Shown here: one piece after another, positions 43,546 through 52,649 of the stretch
Layout: each line of letters starts with the position of its first letter
Position numbering within the stretch: the first letter of the stretch is position 1
NCBI GenBank assembly: GCA_030600585.1
Contig: JAUVLU010000007.1
Location: 1 to 64,000 of the forward strand
Direction: 5' to 3'
Length of the DNA: 64,000 nt
DNA from: Candidatus Cloacimonadota bacterium
GTDB lineage: Bacteria > Cloacimonadota > Cloacimonadia > Cloacimonadales > TCS61
Program-made: the position numbers and the translations under genes
The notes under the pieces: generated by a model
Told to the model about the DNA's origin: nothing
The model's database searches: none
What the model saw: only the letters and a program-made list of their open reading frames with translations

Positions 43546-43860
43546 AGTTTTGAATCAATAAGATGTGATTTGAGAGTCAAGTAGAATAATGTGTGGGAGA
43601 AAATAAATACCGTTGCTTAATAGTTCCTGAGTGTTCAGAATAAGTTGTTGAAACAATTTACCATCTAACCATTTCGAAGGTTAAGTTAACCTTCGGAACG
43701 GTCAGTTTCTTGCGTTTAATCTTTCAGACCTTCCGAACGGTGAGATAAGATCAACCATTGCGAAGGTCTCGTTCCTCAACCATTCGCAAGGTTTGAAATC
43801 AACTTGAGTCAAGATTATTCGTAACCGTTCGGAATCCGGTAGCTACCGGAGTTCCTAAGG
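43546..43860. repeat. Cluster of AACCNTTCGNAAGGTT palindromes
   Basis: From 43667 to 43860 at least six variants occur: AACCATTTCGAAGG, AACCTTCGGAACGGT, ACCTTCCGAACGGT, AACCATTGCGAAGGT, AACCATTCGCAAGGTT and AACCGTTCGGAATCC. The cluster ends with TCCGGTAGCTACCGGA. No gene is visible. It lies directly 3' of a sorting-domain gene whose 5' side has the same repeat. Confidence 0.75.
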
Positions 43861-45459
43861 TTATTTCAACAGCATCATTTTCTTGGTTTTTATTGTTTTA
43901 CCATCTACTTTTAATTGAAAAAAATACACTCCCGTGCCAACTTGTTTGTTGGAATCATTTGCACCATCCCAAACAACTGTGTTTATGCCTTTCTCGCAAT
44001 GTGCATTAACAAGTGTTTTAACTTTTTGTCCTTTGATGTTGTAAATTTCAAGATTCACAAAATCGGAATTTTGTGTTACAAAAAACTCAATTGTTGTTGT
44101 TGGATTGAAGGGATTGGGATAATTTTGTAATTCGTAATTAGTAACTGGTAATTCGTTTTCTTCTGCTGAAACCTGAATTTCTCCATCCAGAACATAGACA
44201 TCGTAGCCAGCTTCATCCTCCTGTTCTACGAAGAAGAGAAGTTCCCCATCGGATTTGAGTTTAATTGTGAAAGGTGAAATGGAAGAGTTCTGATGATGTA
44301 CAATATCACCATCAATCCTGTTGCGTATTTCTAATTGATTTTCACGAAAATACATTACATAATGATCTTCATTGTTAACTGAAACACACGTGGAAGATAT
44401 TATCTGATCATCTCCAATAAAACTATCCTCTTTAACCCAAAGTGAATCTACAAAATCTGAAGAGAAATTAATAAAATGCATAGATGTACCAAAATCAGTA
44501 TCATATTCTTTGTAATAAACTATTAAACCAAAATCAAGGAAATTTAAATCATTATTAGTTAATATTTTAAAATGGTGAGGATAGTGCTCATATAAATCTT
44601 CTCCATACCAATTATTGTAGCTTCCATTAATATGATAAACTTCCTGAACTTGACTTTGCAACTCAGGTGTTACTAAATTAATTCGATAATGCCAGCTTTT
44701 GTATTCTTCCGGCCATACTTCTGACCATTCGTGGAAATAATAAACTCCTGTACTAATAATACAATCATAAGTATCATAAACAATTATCCTTTCTCCAGCA
44801 TTCTCTATCTCTTCCAAAAAATTGATATTATTATTTGATAAGAGAAATTTATATATCATGGATTTATCGTGGTCAGTATATTCATCAACTTGAGTTGTAT
44901 GTGTATATTTATGGTGTTTTGCCCCAATATAAAATATGATTTCATCTATAGGCAACATTTGATGTGTAATCGCGGAAGTATTAATTGAATAGCTGATAAA
45001 AGTATCATCGCTAGCAGATTGACCCACTCCAATAAGGTGATCTTGTTCACAAATTAATGATCCTATATTAAAATCGAAAACTTTTATACGCAGATATACT
45101 TCTTCCAGAAATACTCCTGACCTGTAAATAAAAGTGGTAAGAAGATAAGTAATATCATTATTTTTTAGGAGGTAACCTTTTTGAAAAAATTCATTTTCGC
45201 TATTTTCTTGAAAAAAAATTTCTAATATTGAACCTGTCTGAGAGTAACAGATAATCCTCCAGCAATTATTATAAATATCACTTTTGTAACTGATTACTAC
45301 GTCTTCAAGCCCGTTATTATCATAATCAAACAGTTGAAGATTTGTAAGTTCATCATCAGAATCGATCTTTTCAAAGCTAAAATCAAGTTCAAAATTGACT
45401 TGAGAAAAAAGTAAAGTACTGCAAAAAACAAGGATAAGAATAAATATAAGGTTTTTCAT
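43861..45459 (-). CDS. Secreted protein with C-terminal sorting domain
   Basis: A 532-residue protein with a signal peptide (1-19; LVFCSTLLFSQ). It has a long beta-rich body without recognised domain (possible propeller with LQLFDYDNNGLEDVVISY, an FG-GAP/VCBS-like repeat) and the sorting domain (YPNPFNPTTTIEFFV, GQKVKTLV, GTGVYFFQL, KKMMLLK). ATG 45459 follows GGAGGTTAAT. Short palindromes lie on both sides. Confidence 0.8.
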   Translation of the reverse strand: MKNLIFILILVFCSTLLFSQVNFELDFSFEKIDSDDELTNLQLFDYDNNGLEDVVISYKSDIYNNCWRIICYSQTGSILEIFFQENSENEFFQKGYLLKNNDITYLLTTFIYRSGVFLEEVYLRIKVFDFNIGSLICEQDHLIGVGQSASDDTFISYSINTSAITHQMLPIDEIIFYIGAKHHKYTHTTQVDEYTDHDKSMIYKFLLSNNNINFLEEIENAGERIIVYDTYDCIISTGVYYFHEWSEVWPEEYKSWHYRINLVTPELQSQVQEVYHINGSYNNWYGEDLYEHYPHHFKILTNNDLNFLDFGLIVYYKEYDTDFGTSMHFINFSSDFVDSLWVKEDSFIGDDQIISSTCVSVNNEDHYVMYFRENQLEIRNRIDGDIVHHQNSSISPFTIKLKSDGELLFFVEQEDEAGYDVYVLDGEIQVSAEENELPVTNYELQNYPNPFNPTTTIEFFVTQNSDFVNLEIYNIKGQKVKTLVNAHCEKGINTVVWDGANDSNKQVGTGVYFFQLKVDGKTIKTKKMMLLK

Positions 45460-45473
45460 ATTAACCTCCATTG

Positions 45474-45510
45474 TTAACCGTTCGGAAGGTCTATGACCGT
45501 TCCGAAGGTT
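45474..45510. repeat. AACCGTTCGGAAGGT palindrome pair
   Basis: AACCGTTCGGAAGGT and GACCGTTCCGAAGGTT lie in tandem just upstream of the sorting-domain gene, the same family as the 43667-43860 cluster. A GCCAAGACAGGCTGAAGCC copy follows near 45553. Confidence 0.75.
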
Positions 45511-45595
45511 AAATCAGCCTTTATAAGCTATATAACCATTTGCAATGTTGAAACAACTTAAGCCAAGACAGGCTGAAGCCTGCTTAACTCAAGTT

Positions 45596-46651
45596 TTACA
45601 ACAACTCTTCTTTTCCGTCTTTTTTCAATTTTTCAACTATTTTTTTCACGTCTTCTGATTTACTTTTTGAGGAAATTAGAAGAACATCTTTTGTTTCTAT
45701 TACAACTAAATTTTTCACTCCTATAAGTGCGACTGGTTTTGAAGAACTTACATAACAGCTTCCACTATCAATATTTTGTACTTCCGCTCTAAAAACATTA
45801 TTATTATTATCTTTATCAGAAATATCGTAAAGTGCTTTCCAACTGCCAACATCGCTCCAGCCGTAATCCACAGGAATTACGACTCTCTTTTCAGCCTGTT
45901 CCATAATTCCAATATCAACCGGTATTCTTGGCATTAATTTATATTCTGAAGAGATGTCGGCTAAAAGTCCATCTTCGTTCCATCTAACATTTATTTTTTC
46001 CAATATTTGTGCAACTTTAGGAAGATATTCTTTGTAGGCATCGAGAATAGTTTCGATCTTCCACATGAACATTCCGCTGTTCCAAAAGAAATTCCCGGAA
46101 CTTAAAAATTGTTCAGCAGTTTTAATATCCGGTTTTTCTTTGAATTGCTTCACAAGAAAACTCTGTTCATCGATCTTCTCACCCGCTTCGATGTAGCCAT
46201 AACCGGTAGCCGGATAGTCCGGTTTTATTCCAAATGTAACCAAATTATCCTTATCAGCAGAATCAGAGCCAAGTTCCAGAGAAGTCAGAAAATCATCTTT
46301 GTAAGCAATTAAATGGTCAGCCGGCAATACTATCATTTTTTCATTTTTATTGTATTTACGGGCGAGATATTGAGCACTGAGGGCAATACATGGCGCAGTG
46401 TTCATACCAAAAGGTTCTATGATTATATTCTCTTGCGGAAGACACGGCAAATGTTTACCGGTAAGCTCAACTTGAGAACTTGCTGTAACGATATAAATAT
46501 CTTCAACTTTAATTTTAGGCTGAAGACGTTTAACAGTCATTTGAAGCATAGAATCTTCTGAAATAATATTCAAAAATTGTTTCGGATTAGTTCTTCTGCT
46601 TAGCGGCCAGAAACGGGTTCCAATTCCACCAGCCATAATTAGCGCAATCAT
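45596..46651 (-). CDS. manC: Mannose-1-phosphate guanylyltransferase
   Basis: A 351-residue nucleotidyltransferase beginning with MAGGIGTRFWPLSRRTNPKQFL, the GMP signature. PADHLI, GYGYIEAGE, FKEKPD, FFWNSGMFMWK and a YGWSDVGSW motif also fit. It makes GDP-mannose from GTP and mannose-1-phosphate. The isomerase domain of bifunctional ManC is absent. ATG 46651 sits behind GGAGGATATT. Isolated from other sugar genes. Confidence 0.92.
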   Translation of the reverse strand: MIALIMAGGIGTRFWPLSRRTNPKQFLNIISEDSMLQMTVKRLQPKIKVEDIYIVTASSQVELTGKHLPCLPQENIIIEPFGMNTAPCIALSAQYLARKYNKNEKMIVLPADHLIAYKDDFLTSLELGSDSADKDNLVTFGIKPDYPATGYGYIEAGEKIDEQSFLVKQFKEKPDIKTAEQFLSSGNFFWNSGMFMWKIETILDAYKEYLPKVAQILEKINVRWNEDGLLADISSEYKLMPRIPVDIGIMEQAEKRVVIPVDYGWSDVGSWKALYDISDKDNNNNVFRAEVQNIDSGSCYVSSSKPVALIGVKNLVVIETKDVLLISSKSKSEDVKKIVEKLKKDGKEELL

Positions 46652-46695
46652 AATATCCTCCAAAGAATAATATAATCTTAATTTCTTATTTTAGT

Positions 46696-47313
46696 TTATT
46701 TATTACTTCGCGTGTCGATAATGCTTGTGTCATCCGGTAAAGTCAATTCAAAAATTTTATCGGGTAATGTCTTATTAATCTGAATACCAGAGAATTTATA
46801 GATAACAAAGTTCTCGCTTTTATCTATAATATTAAATTCCGTAACCATTTTATTTGAGATAGTAATAAATATTTTCTCTTCTCCCGGTGTTTGCAACCGG
46901 ATCTTGATCGTATCTCCAAATTGCTCAACAAGTTCTTTTTCAGACACATCCCAATAATGAGAGATGAGTTTATCGGGTTTAAGTTCTATTTCAACTTTAT
47001 CAGAAATGATCGCTTGCTTTGCAACCGGATCATACATTGTCATAAAATTTTCATTCATTAGAAGTTTCTGTCCTACCGGCTGGGAATATTCCATGAGCAG
47101 ATTTTTTTTATTATAATATAGTTTACCTGTAGAACTTTTATAAACATCTATCTCTGCCCAGTAATTTTCCTGTACGTAAGAAGCTTCATAAGTATAAACA
47201 GTAGAATAAGTTAGAAGCATTTCTTCGTATATTTGTTCCAATACTTGATCATTTGCAAATAACAAGGTTGGAAGCAAAAGAAAGAGTAAAATTTTATTCA
47301 GGTAAGTAGCCAT
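46696..47313 (-). CDS. lolA: Outer membrane lipoprotein carrier LolA-like
   Basis: A 205-residue periplasmic protein with a signal peptide (1-20; LLPTLLFA). The half-barrel pattern of LolA is present: YEASYVQENYW, STGKLYYNKKNLLMEYSQPVGQKLLMN, TMYDPVAKQAIIS, and a C-terminal IQINKTLPDKIFELTLPDDT. It carries lipoproteins across the periplasm. Its start overlaps the end of ftsK by 20 bases, a frequent ftsK-lolA arrangement. Confidence 0.88.
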   Translation of the reverse strand: MATYLNKILLFLLLPTLLFANDQVLEQIYEEMLLTYSTVYTYEASYVQENYWAEIDVYKSSTGKLYYNKKNLLMEYSQPVGQKLLMNENFMTMYDPVAKQAIISDKVEIELKPDKLISHYWDVSEKELVEQFGDTIKIRLQTPGEEKIFITISNKMVTEFNIIDKSENFVIYKFSGIQINKTLPDKIFELTLPDDTSIIDTRSNK

Positions 47314-49546
47314 AGATCTTCAAATCCTCCTCTGTAGCAAAAACTTCTCTTGATTTACTTCCTACATGCGGACCTACAATACCGGCTTTTTCCAGCATAT
47401 CGATAAGTCTTCCGGCACGAGCATAACCTATCTTGAAATGTCTTTGCAGCATTGAAACAGATGCAGATCCGGCGAAAACGATTGCTGCCGCTGCATCCGG
47501 GAAAAGTTCATCATCATAATCAAAGCTTCCCTTGAATATTTCTTCATCATTTATAATATTTATTTGTTTTTCCGGTTTAGGCTGAGTAAGAAGATATTTT
47601 ACAATATCGAGAATTTCTGAGGGTTCAATATATGCTCCATGAATTCTCTGTAATCCGCCAATACCTGTTGAGATGTAAAGGCTGTCACCATTCCCCAACA
47701 GTTTATCAGCTCCATTAGCATCAAGAATAACTCTGGAATCAATTTTAGTTGGAACTTTAAATGCAATTCGGGATGGAATATTCGCCTTAATAATTCCTGT
47801 GAGAACTTGTGTTGAAGGACGCTGTGTAGCAAGGATAAGATGAATTCCAATTGCTCGTGCCATTTGAGCAAGTCTTGTGATCAGCCTTTCCACATCTTTA
47901 CCAACCGTCATTATCAGATCTGCAAGTTCGTCAACAATGATAACAATAAACGGAAGATGTTTGTCTATAATTTCAGATTCATCCATTTTCGTATTCTTTT
48001 TGAGTAATTCATCAATATGTTTATTATATGAAACAATATTTTTTACTTTATATTTCTGCAGAAGTTCATAGCGGCTTTCCATTTCTGTAATAGCCCACTG
48101 TAAAACCTTTAGCGCATCTTCGTTATCGGTTACCACATTCTGGATCAAATGGGGAATTCCTTCATAAATAGAAAGCTCGATCCTTTTTGGGTCGATCAAA
48201 ATAAACCGAATCTCTTCGGGTGTCATTCGGAATATAATACTGTTTATAATTGTATTTATGCACACACTTTTCCCTGTTCCGGTTGCACCTGCAATAAGCA
48301 GGTGAGGCATTTTAACAAGATCGGCTATTACGGGATATCCGGCAATATCTTTTCCAAGTGCGATTGCAATATCTCCTTTAAAAGATTTCATTTCATCAGA
48401 TTCAAGAATATCTTTTAAATATATCGTTTCTCGGTTGTTATTTGGGATTTCAATACCTACCAGTCCGCGACCGGGAATTGGAGCCTGAATACGAATGCTT
48501 CTTGCTTTGATAGCAAGAGCCAGATCATCGGCAAGAGCATGAAATTTACTAACTTTAACGCCCGGGGCAGGTTCAATTTCATATTGTGTAATTATAGGTC
48601 CTATATTTACATTTTTTACTTCTGCATTAACTCCAAATTCAGAAAGCTTATCAATAAGGATCTCGCTAATGTTATTGATATTATTTTGAATTTCTTCTTT
48701 ATCTTTTTCAGATGATTGCACACCTGAAAGAAAACGAATAGCATCAGGAACCATGTATTGTTTAGGTGTATCGCTGACTTCATCTTTATTTTGAGTTAAT
48801 TTTTGTGGAAGGATCACAGGTTTTTTAAATTCTTCTTGTTTCTCTTTCTTAGAAGCATGGTCAGTGATCTTCGGTGTTTTTCTCTTTTTTGTTTTTTTAG
48901 ATTTTTCCAATTTTTTAACCTTCTCTTTCTTAGGTTTTTTAGAGAAGATCATTGAGAATATTGCCTTGATCCCGCTGAATATCTTAACTGCTATAAAAAC
49001 AAAGAATTTTTGAATATTTTCCATGTCGAATATGAAGATAAGCGAAATCAATACAACAGCTACAGAAATAATTCCGGTTCCAATAGGATTAAAAATATCT
49101 TCAAGAAATTCATGAAAACCACTTGGAATAATTCCAGCAGTATTCTTTTTTTCTGAAATTATTACAAATGAACCAATATTTGCAAAGAAGGCAAAAATAA
49201 TAAAACTGATTACTCGTAAATATGGATGTCTTTCTTTTTTAAGAAAGATCATAAAGAACCCCAAAAACAAGCTACCAATAAGTAATGAGATGCTAAAAAA
49301 CTTACCGAATATTGTAGAAAACCAGAAGGCAAAAAAAGCGCCAAAAGGTCCGATTGGGTTTAATACTGCTGGAAAATCTAATTTGATGAACTTGAAAATA
49401 TTCAGATTAGCAGCTTCCATTTTTTTGTAATCATCTATTATCTCTTGGAGCGAACCTGAAAGAGCTACCAGAAACAATACTGAAAATAATAATATAATTA
49501 TTCCAAAAAATATTTGTAAGAATTTTTTCTTTCCTTCTTTATCCAT
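47294..49546 (-). CDS. ftsK: FtsK/SpoIIIE DNA translocase
   Basis: A 750-residue protein with four N-terminal membrane helices (to about 180), a Lys-rich linker, and a RecA-like motor with GATGTGKS Walker A and IVDELADLIM Walker B. The C-terminal gamma winged helix (SVSMLQRHFKIGYARAGRLID, GIVGPHVGSKSREV) recognises polar DNA sequences. It segregates chromosome termini at the septum. ATG 49546, after GAGGT, is chosen over 49564, which would overlap ychF. Confidence 0.96.
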   Translation of the reverse strand: MDKEGKKKFLQIFFGIIILLFSVLFLVALSGSLQEIIDDYKKMEAANLNIFKFIKLDFPAVLNPIGPFGAFFAFWFSTIFGKFFSISLLIGSLFLGFFMIFLKKERHPYLRVISFIIFAFFANIGSFVIISEKKNTAGIIPSGFHEFLEDIFNPIGTGIISVAVVLISLIFIFDMENIQKFFVFIAVKIFSGIKAIFSMIFSKKPKKEKVKKLEKSKKTKKRKTPKITDHASKKEKQEEFKKPVILPQKLTQNKDEVSDTPKQYMVPDAIRFLSGVQSSEKDKEEIQNNINNISEILIDKLSEFGVNAEVKNVNIGPIITQYEIEPAPGVKVSKFHALADDLALAIKARSIRIQAPIPGRGLVGIEIPNNNRETIYLKDILESDEMKSFKGDIAIALGKDIAGYPVIADLVKMPHLLIAGATGTGKSVCINTIINSIIFRMTPEEIRFILIDPKRIELSIYEGIPHLIQNVVTDNEDALKVLQWAITEMESRYELLQKYKVKNIVSYNKHIDELLKKNTKMDESEIIDKHLPFIVIIVDELADLIMTVGKDVERLITRLAQMARAIGIHLILATQRPSTQVLTGIIKANIPSRIAFKVPTKIDSRVILDANGADKLLGNGDSLYISTGIGGLQRIHGAYIEPSEILDIVKYLLTQPKPEKQINIINDEEIFKGSFDYDDELFPDAAAAIVFAGSASVSMLQRHFKIGYARAGRLIDMLEKAGIVGPHVGSKSREVFATEEDLKIYGYLPE

Positions 49547-49556
49547 TTTTACCTCG

Positions 49557-50627
49557 CTAAACACTGAACCGAATATTCAATATGTCTCCATCTTGAACAA
49601 TATATTTTTTTCCTTCAAGCCTGAACAATCCCTTTTCTCTCACAATTTTTTCGCTGCCGCATTGTATTAGATCGTTGTATGAAAAGCATTCAGCCCGAAT
49701 AAAGCCTCGTGCCAGATCAGAATGTATCTTTCCAGCAGCTTCAACCGCATCATCACCTTTTGTTATTGTCCATGCTCTAACTTCATCCTCGCCTACCGTA
49801 AAGAAACTGCAATAACCAAGAAGTTCATAAGAAAATTTTGTAAGCCTGTCTCTTGCAGATTCGTTAATATTCATATCCTGCATAAATTCAACAGCTTCTT
49901 CTACTTCTAATTTATTCAATTCCATTTCAAATGTTCCGGCAAATTCAATTACCTTATATTTTTTTTGTAATTCACTGATTACAGAATCATTATTTCCAAA
50001 GTTATCTTCGTCAGAATTAAAGATTATCATTAAAGGTTTTTGGGTAATAAATTGGAATCCACGCACAGCTTTTTCTTCATCGCCGGCAAGGTTGAGAGTG
50101 CGAATAGGATTTGAATCTTCAAGATGCTCGATGATCTTATGTAATGCTTTCTCTTCTATCTGCAATGATGCTTCTTTGATTCCTCTTTTTTTGCTCAATT
50201 CAACTTTTTCCAATCTCTTTTCTGCAATTATCAAATCTGATATCAGCATATCAGATTCTATCGAATCCACATTGGATACGGCATCCGGCATATCTCCTGA
50301 AGTGGGATCATCAAAATTACGAACGACTAAAGCCAATGCATCAGCAGTTTTAACTAATCCCATTCCCGAGCCACTAAACGCATCATTTTTATCCTTATTA
50401 CCGGTAAGCCCGACAAAATCGATATATTCAATTGTTGCATAAATCGTTTTTTTAGGGTTATACATTTCCGATAGTTTTTCCACTCTTTCATCCTCAACCT
50501 GAACAATTCCATGATTGGGTTCTATTTTCTGAGTGGAATAGGAAGTCACTTCAACTTCCAATCCTGTAAGTGTATTAAAGATAGTTGTTTTCCCCGAGTT
50601 TTGTAATCCAATTAATCCGATTTTCAT
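49557..50627 (-). CDS. ychF: YchF/OLA1 family ATPase
   Basis: A 356-residue Obg-related P-loop protein: MKIGLIGLQNSGKTTIFN, a G3-like DFVGLTG, a coiled insertion (about 125-175) and a C-terminal TGS-like domain with AWTITKGDDAVEAAGKIHSDLARGFIRAE. YchF prefers ATP and associates with ribosomes. It is 11 bases before ftsK's start. Confidence 0.93.
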   Translation of the reverse strand: MKIGLIGLQNSGKTTIFNTLTGLEVEVTSYSTQKIEPNHGIVQVEDERVEKLSEMYNPKKTIYATIEYIDFVGLTGNKDKNDAFSGSGMGLVKTADALALVVRNFDDPTSGDMPDAVSNVDSIESDMLISDLIIAEKRLEKVELSKKRGIKEASLQIEEKALHKIIEHLEDSNPIRTLNLAGDEEKAVRGFQFITQKPLMIIFNSDEDNFGNNDSVISELQKKYKVIEFAGTFEMELNKLEVEEAVEFMQDMNINESARDRLTKFSYELLGYCSFFTVGEDEVRAWTITKGDDAVEAAGKIHSDLARGFIRAECFSYNDLIQCGSEKIVREKGLFRLEGKKYIVQDGDILNIRFSV

Positions 50628-50628
50628 T

Positions 50629-51363
50629 TTATTTCCTTTTAGTATTTGTTTTGCTTATAACTAACAGAGATGTAACCTCGGAAGGTTTGAGCATTCGCCA
50701 CATACCTACCGGCAGTTTATTTAATTTCACGTTTCCAATCTGCAAACGTTTGAGTTCCAATACTTCGGATCCTACACTTTTAAGCATATAACGAATTTGT
50801 CTTTTTCTTCCTTCGAAGATAGTGATCTTAAGGGTTGTTGTATTATTTTTCACATTATTCACAAAGACAATGGCGGGTTTAGTTTTTTTCCCGTTTATCA
50901 CAATTCCCTTTCTGAGCTTATCTACATCCTCATCAGAGATATTACCCTTTATTTTAACTTTATATACTTTTTGTAATTTATACTTCGGATGAATTATTTT
51001 TTCTGCAAAATCGCCGTCATTAGTAAGAAGCAGAAGTCCTTCGGACATATAATCTAATCTTCCAATATAAAATAAATTAGTTCCAAAATCAGGCAGAAGA
51101 TCGTAGATAAGTTTTCTATCGAAATCATCTTTTTTTGAAACCAGGTATTTCTTAGGTTTATTCAGCATTAAATAGATCTTTTCTGATTTAGGAATAATTT
51201 TCTTTCCTTCATATTTAATAACATCGATATTCGGATCAATCTGCACTGAAAGGTTAAATTCAACTTTATCATTAATTGATATTTTACCATCTAATATCAG
51301 CTTTTCTACTGATCTTCGAGATCCCAGATTACATTGAGCTAAATATTTATTAATTCTTACCAT
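50629..51363 (-). CDS. RsuA/RluB-family rRNA pseudouridine synthase
   Basis: A 244-residue enzyme with an N-terminal S4 domain (MVRINKYLAQCNLGSRRSVEKLI) and the catalytic GRLDYMSEGLLLLTNDGD with the active-site Asp in RLD. The C-terminal TLKITIFEGRKRQIRYMLKSVG is conserved. It isomerises a uridine in rRNA; whether 16S or 23S cannot be said. It overlaps the LptE-like gene by seven bases. Confidence 0.92.
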   Translation of the reverse strand: MVRINKYLAQCNLGSRRSVEKLILDGKISINDKVEFNLSVQIDPNIDVIKYEGKKIIPKSEKIYLMLNKPKKYLVSKKDDFDRKLIYDLLPDFGTNLFYIGRLDYMSEGLLLLTNDGDFAEKIIHPKYKLQKVYKVKIKGNISDEDVDKLRKGIVINGKKTKPAIVFVNNVKNNTTTLKITIFEGRKRQIRYMLKSVGSEVLELKRLQIGNVKLNKLPVGMWRMLKPSEVTSLLVISKTNTKRK

Positions 51364-51845
51364 TCTTCTAACGTATTTTTCATTATTGTATCAAAAAGTT
51401 TATTTGTGATCTCTTCTTGAGCTTCTTCTTCACTGGCAAATTGACTGTTTTCATCTGAAAGCGAATATCTTTCCGAGAGCATTAGAGAGTTATTCTCCCA
51501 AAGAACCTGATTTTTCTTAAGATCGGTAAAAACCACATTAAATAATATCCTGACTTCATATTCATCAACCGAAGATCCTGAATAGGTTGCGATCTTATTT
51601 GAATAATCCATAATGGTGCACTCTATCTGGCAATCAGGCGACAAACCAACTAATTTAAGCCGTCCATCAGATTCATAGGCATTCACCAAAGAATTAAAAA
51701 CCATGTCTCTTAGATTATAATTACTGGTTTGATTTTCGACCGGGAAAATAAGGACAGTTTTAAGATGCGGGTAGCCAGTGGTATAGACTGAATAACTACA
51801 ACCCGTGATCAACAATACAAATAATAACATTTTTATTAATTTCAT
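51357..51845 (-). CDS. lptE: LptE-like LPS-assembly lipoprotein
   Basis: A 162-residue lipoprotein (LLITGCSYS). The domain pattern of LptE/RlpB in FCB genomes is visible: HLKTVLIFPVENQTSNYNLRDMVFNSLVNAY, a central CTIMDYSNKIATYSG strand pair and FNVVFTDLKKNQVLWEN. It plugs the LptD barrel that places LPS on the surface, which supports a true outer membrane. Confidence 0.8.
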   Translation of the reverse strand: MKLIKMLLFVLLITGCSYSVYTTGYPHLKTVLIFPVENQTSNYNLRDMVFNSLVNAYESDGRLKLVGLSPDCQIECTIMDYSNKIATYSGSSVDEYEVRILFNVVFTDLKKNQVLWENNSLMLSERYSLSDENSQFASEEEAQEEITNKLFDTIMKNTLEEW

Positions 51846-51897
51846 AAATTTAGCAATCTTTCATTAGATTATCTGTCAAGAAAATACTCTCTAATAC

Positions 51898-51926
51898 TTG
51901 ACAGAATAAATTAACAACAAGATAAG
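51898..51926 (+). promoter_or_regulatory. Candidate promoter for the HTH-EIIA gene
   Basis: TTGACA (51898-51903), a 17-base spacer and GATAAG (51921-51926), about 35 bases before ATG 51962. It lies between divergent genes. Confidence 0.5.
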
Positions 51927-51961
51927 ACATTAAAATTAAATTAAATACATTGGAGGCATAA

Positions 51962-52627
51962 ATGGTGAAAGAGTATCTAACGTTGCGACAGGCTGCAACA
52001 TACTTAAAGGTTACAGATTCGGTCATTAAGGAAATGACAAAAAGCAAAGTTTTCAAAGCAAAAAAAGTCGGTAATACTTATAAGGTAGGTAAAGCGGAAG
52101 TAGATGAATGGTTAGCGAATCTCAATGAAAGAGAAGTTGAACATTTAGCACTTAAAAGATCTGTGTGTAAATTTTCAGATTATCTTAAACCAAAGAATGT
52201 ATATTTAGATTTTGCGGCGGATAACAAATATGAAGCAATTGGCGAGATGTCAAAGAAGGCAAAGGATCTAAAAATTGTTCGTGACCATCGGTGGCTTTAT
52301 CAGGTAGTAGTTGCAAGAGAAGAACTGGTTTCTACTGCTATTGGCAAGGGAGTAGCATTATTGCATCCGAGACATTTTCATCCTTCAAAAGTGAAGAAGC
52401 CCAGTATTATTTTTGGACGTTCTGCCGAAGGCATCGAGTTTGACGCAATAGATAACAAATCTGTAAATTTATTTTTCATGCTGCTGCTGCACGATGATAT
52501 TCAACACCTGTTCTCAATATCTTATATTTCGAAATTATTAATGAGCGAAAGCATTTTAAATACATTAAGTAATGCGAAAACCAGCGAGGAAATAGTTAAA
52601 GTTTTAACAAAGAGTGTATTGAAATAG
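51962..52627 (+). CDS. Excisionase-type HTH fused to PTS EIIA (PtsN-like) domain
   Basis: A 221-residue fusion. Residues 4-55 are an excisionase/MerR-like DNA-binding helix-turn-helix (YLTLRQAATYLKVTDSVIKEM, KVGKAEVDEWL). Residues about 70-215 are a fructose/nitrogen-type EIIA domain with the phosphorylatable His at 135 (GKGVALLHPRH). It could link phosphotransfer state to DNA or another target. No other PTS gene is in the window. GGAGGC precedes ATG 51962. Confidence 0.82.
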   Translation: MVKEYLTLRQAATYLKVTDSVIKEMTKSKVFKAKKVGNTYKVGKAEVDEWLANLNEREVEHLALKRSVCKFSDYLKPKNVYLDFAADNKYEAIGEMSKKAKDLKIVRDHRWLYQVVVAREELVSTAIGKGVALLHPRHFHPSKVKKPSIIFGRSAEGIEFDAIDNKSVNLFFMLLLHDDIQHLFSISYISKLLMSESILNTLSNAKTSEEIVKVLTKSVLK

Positions 52628-52649
52628 ATTTGTGGTTTCACGTGAAACA

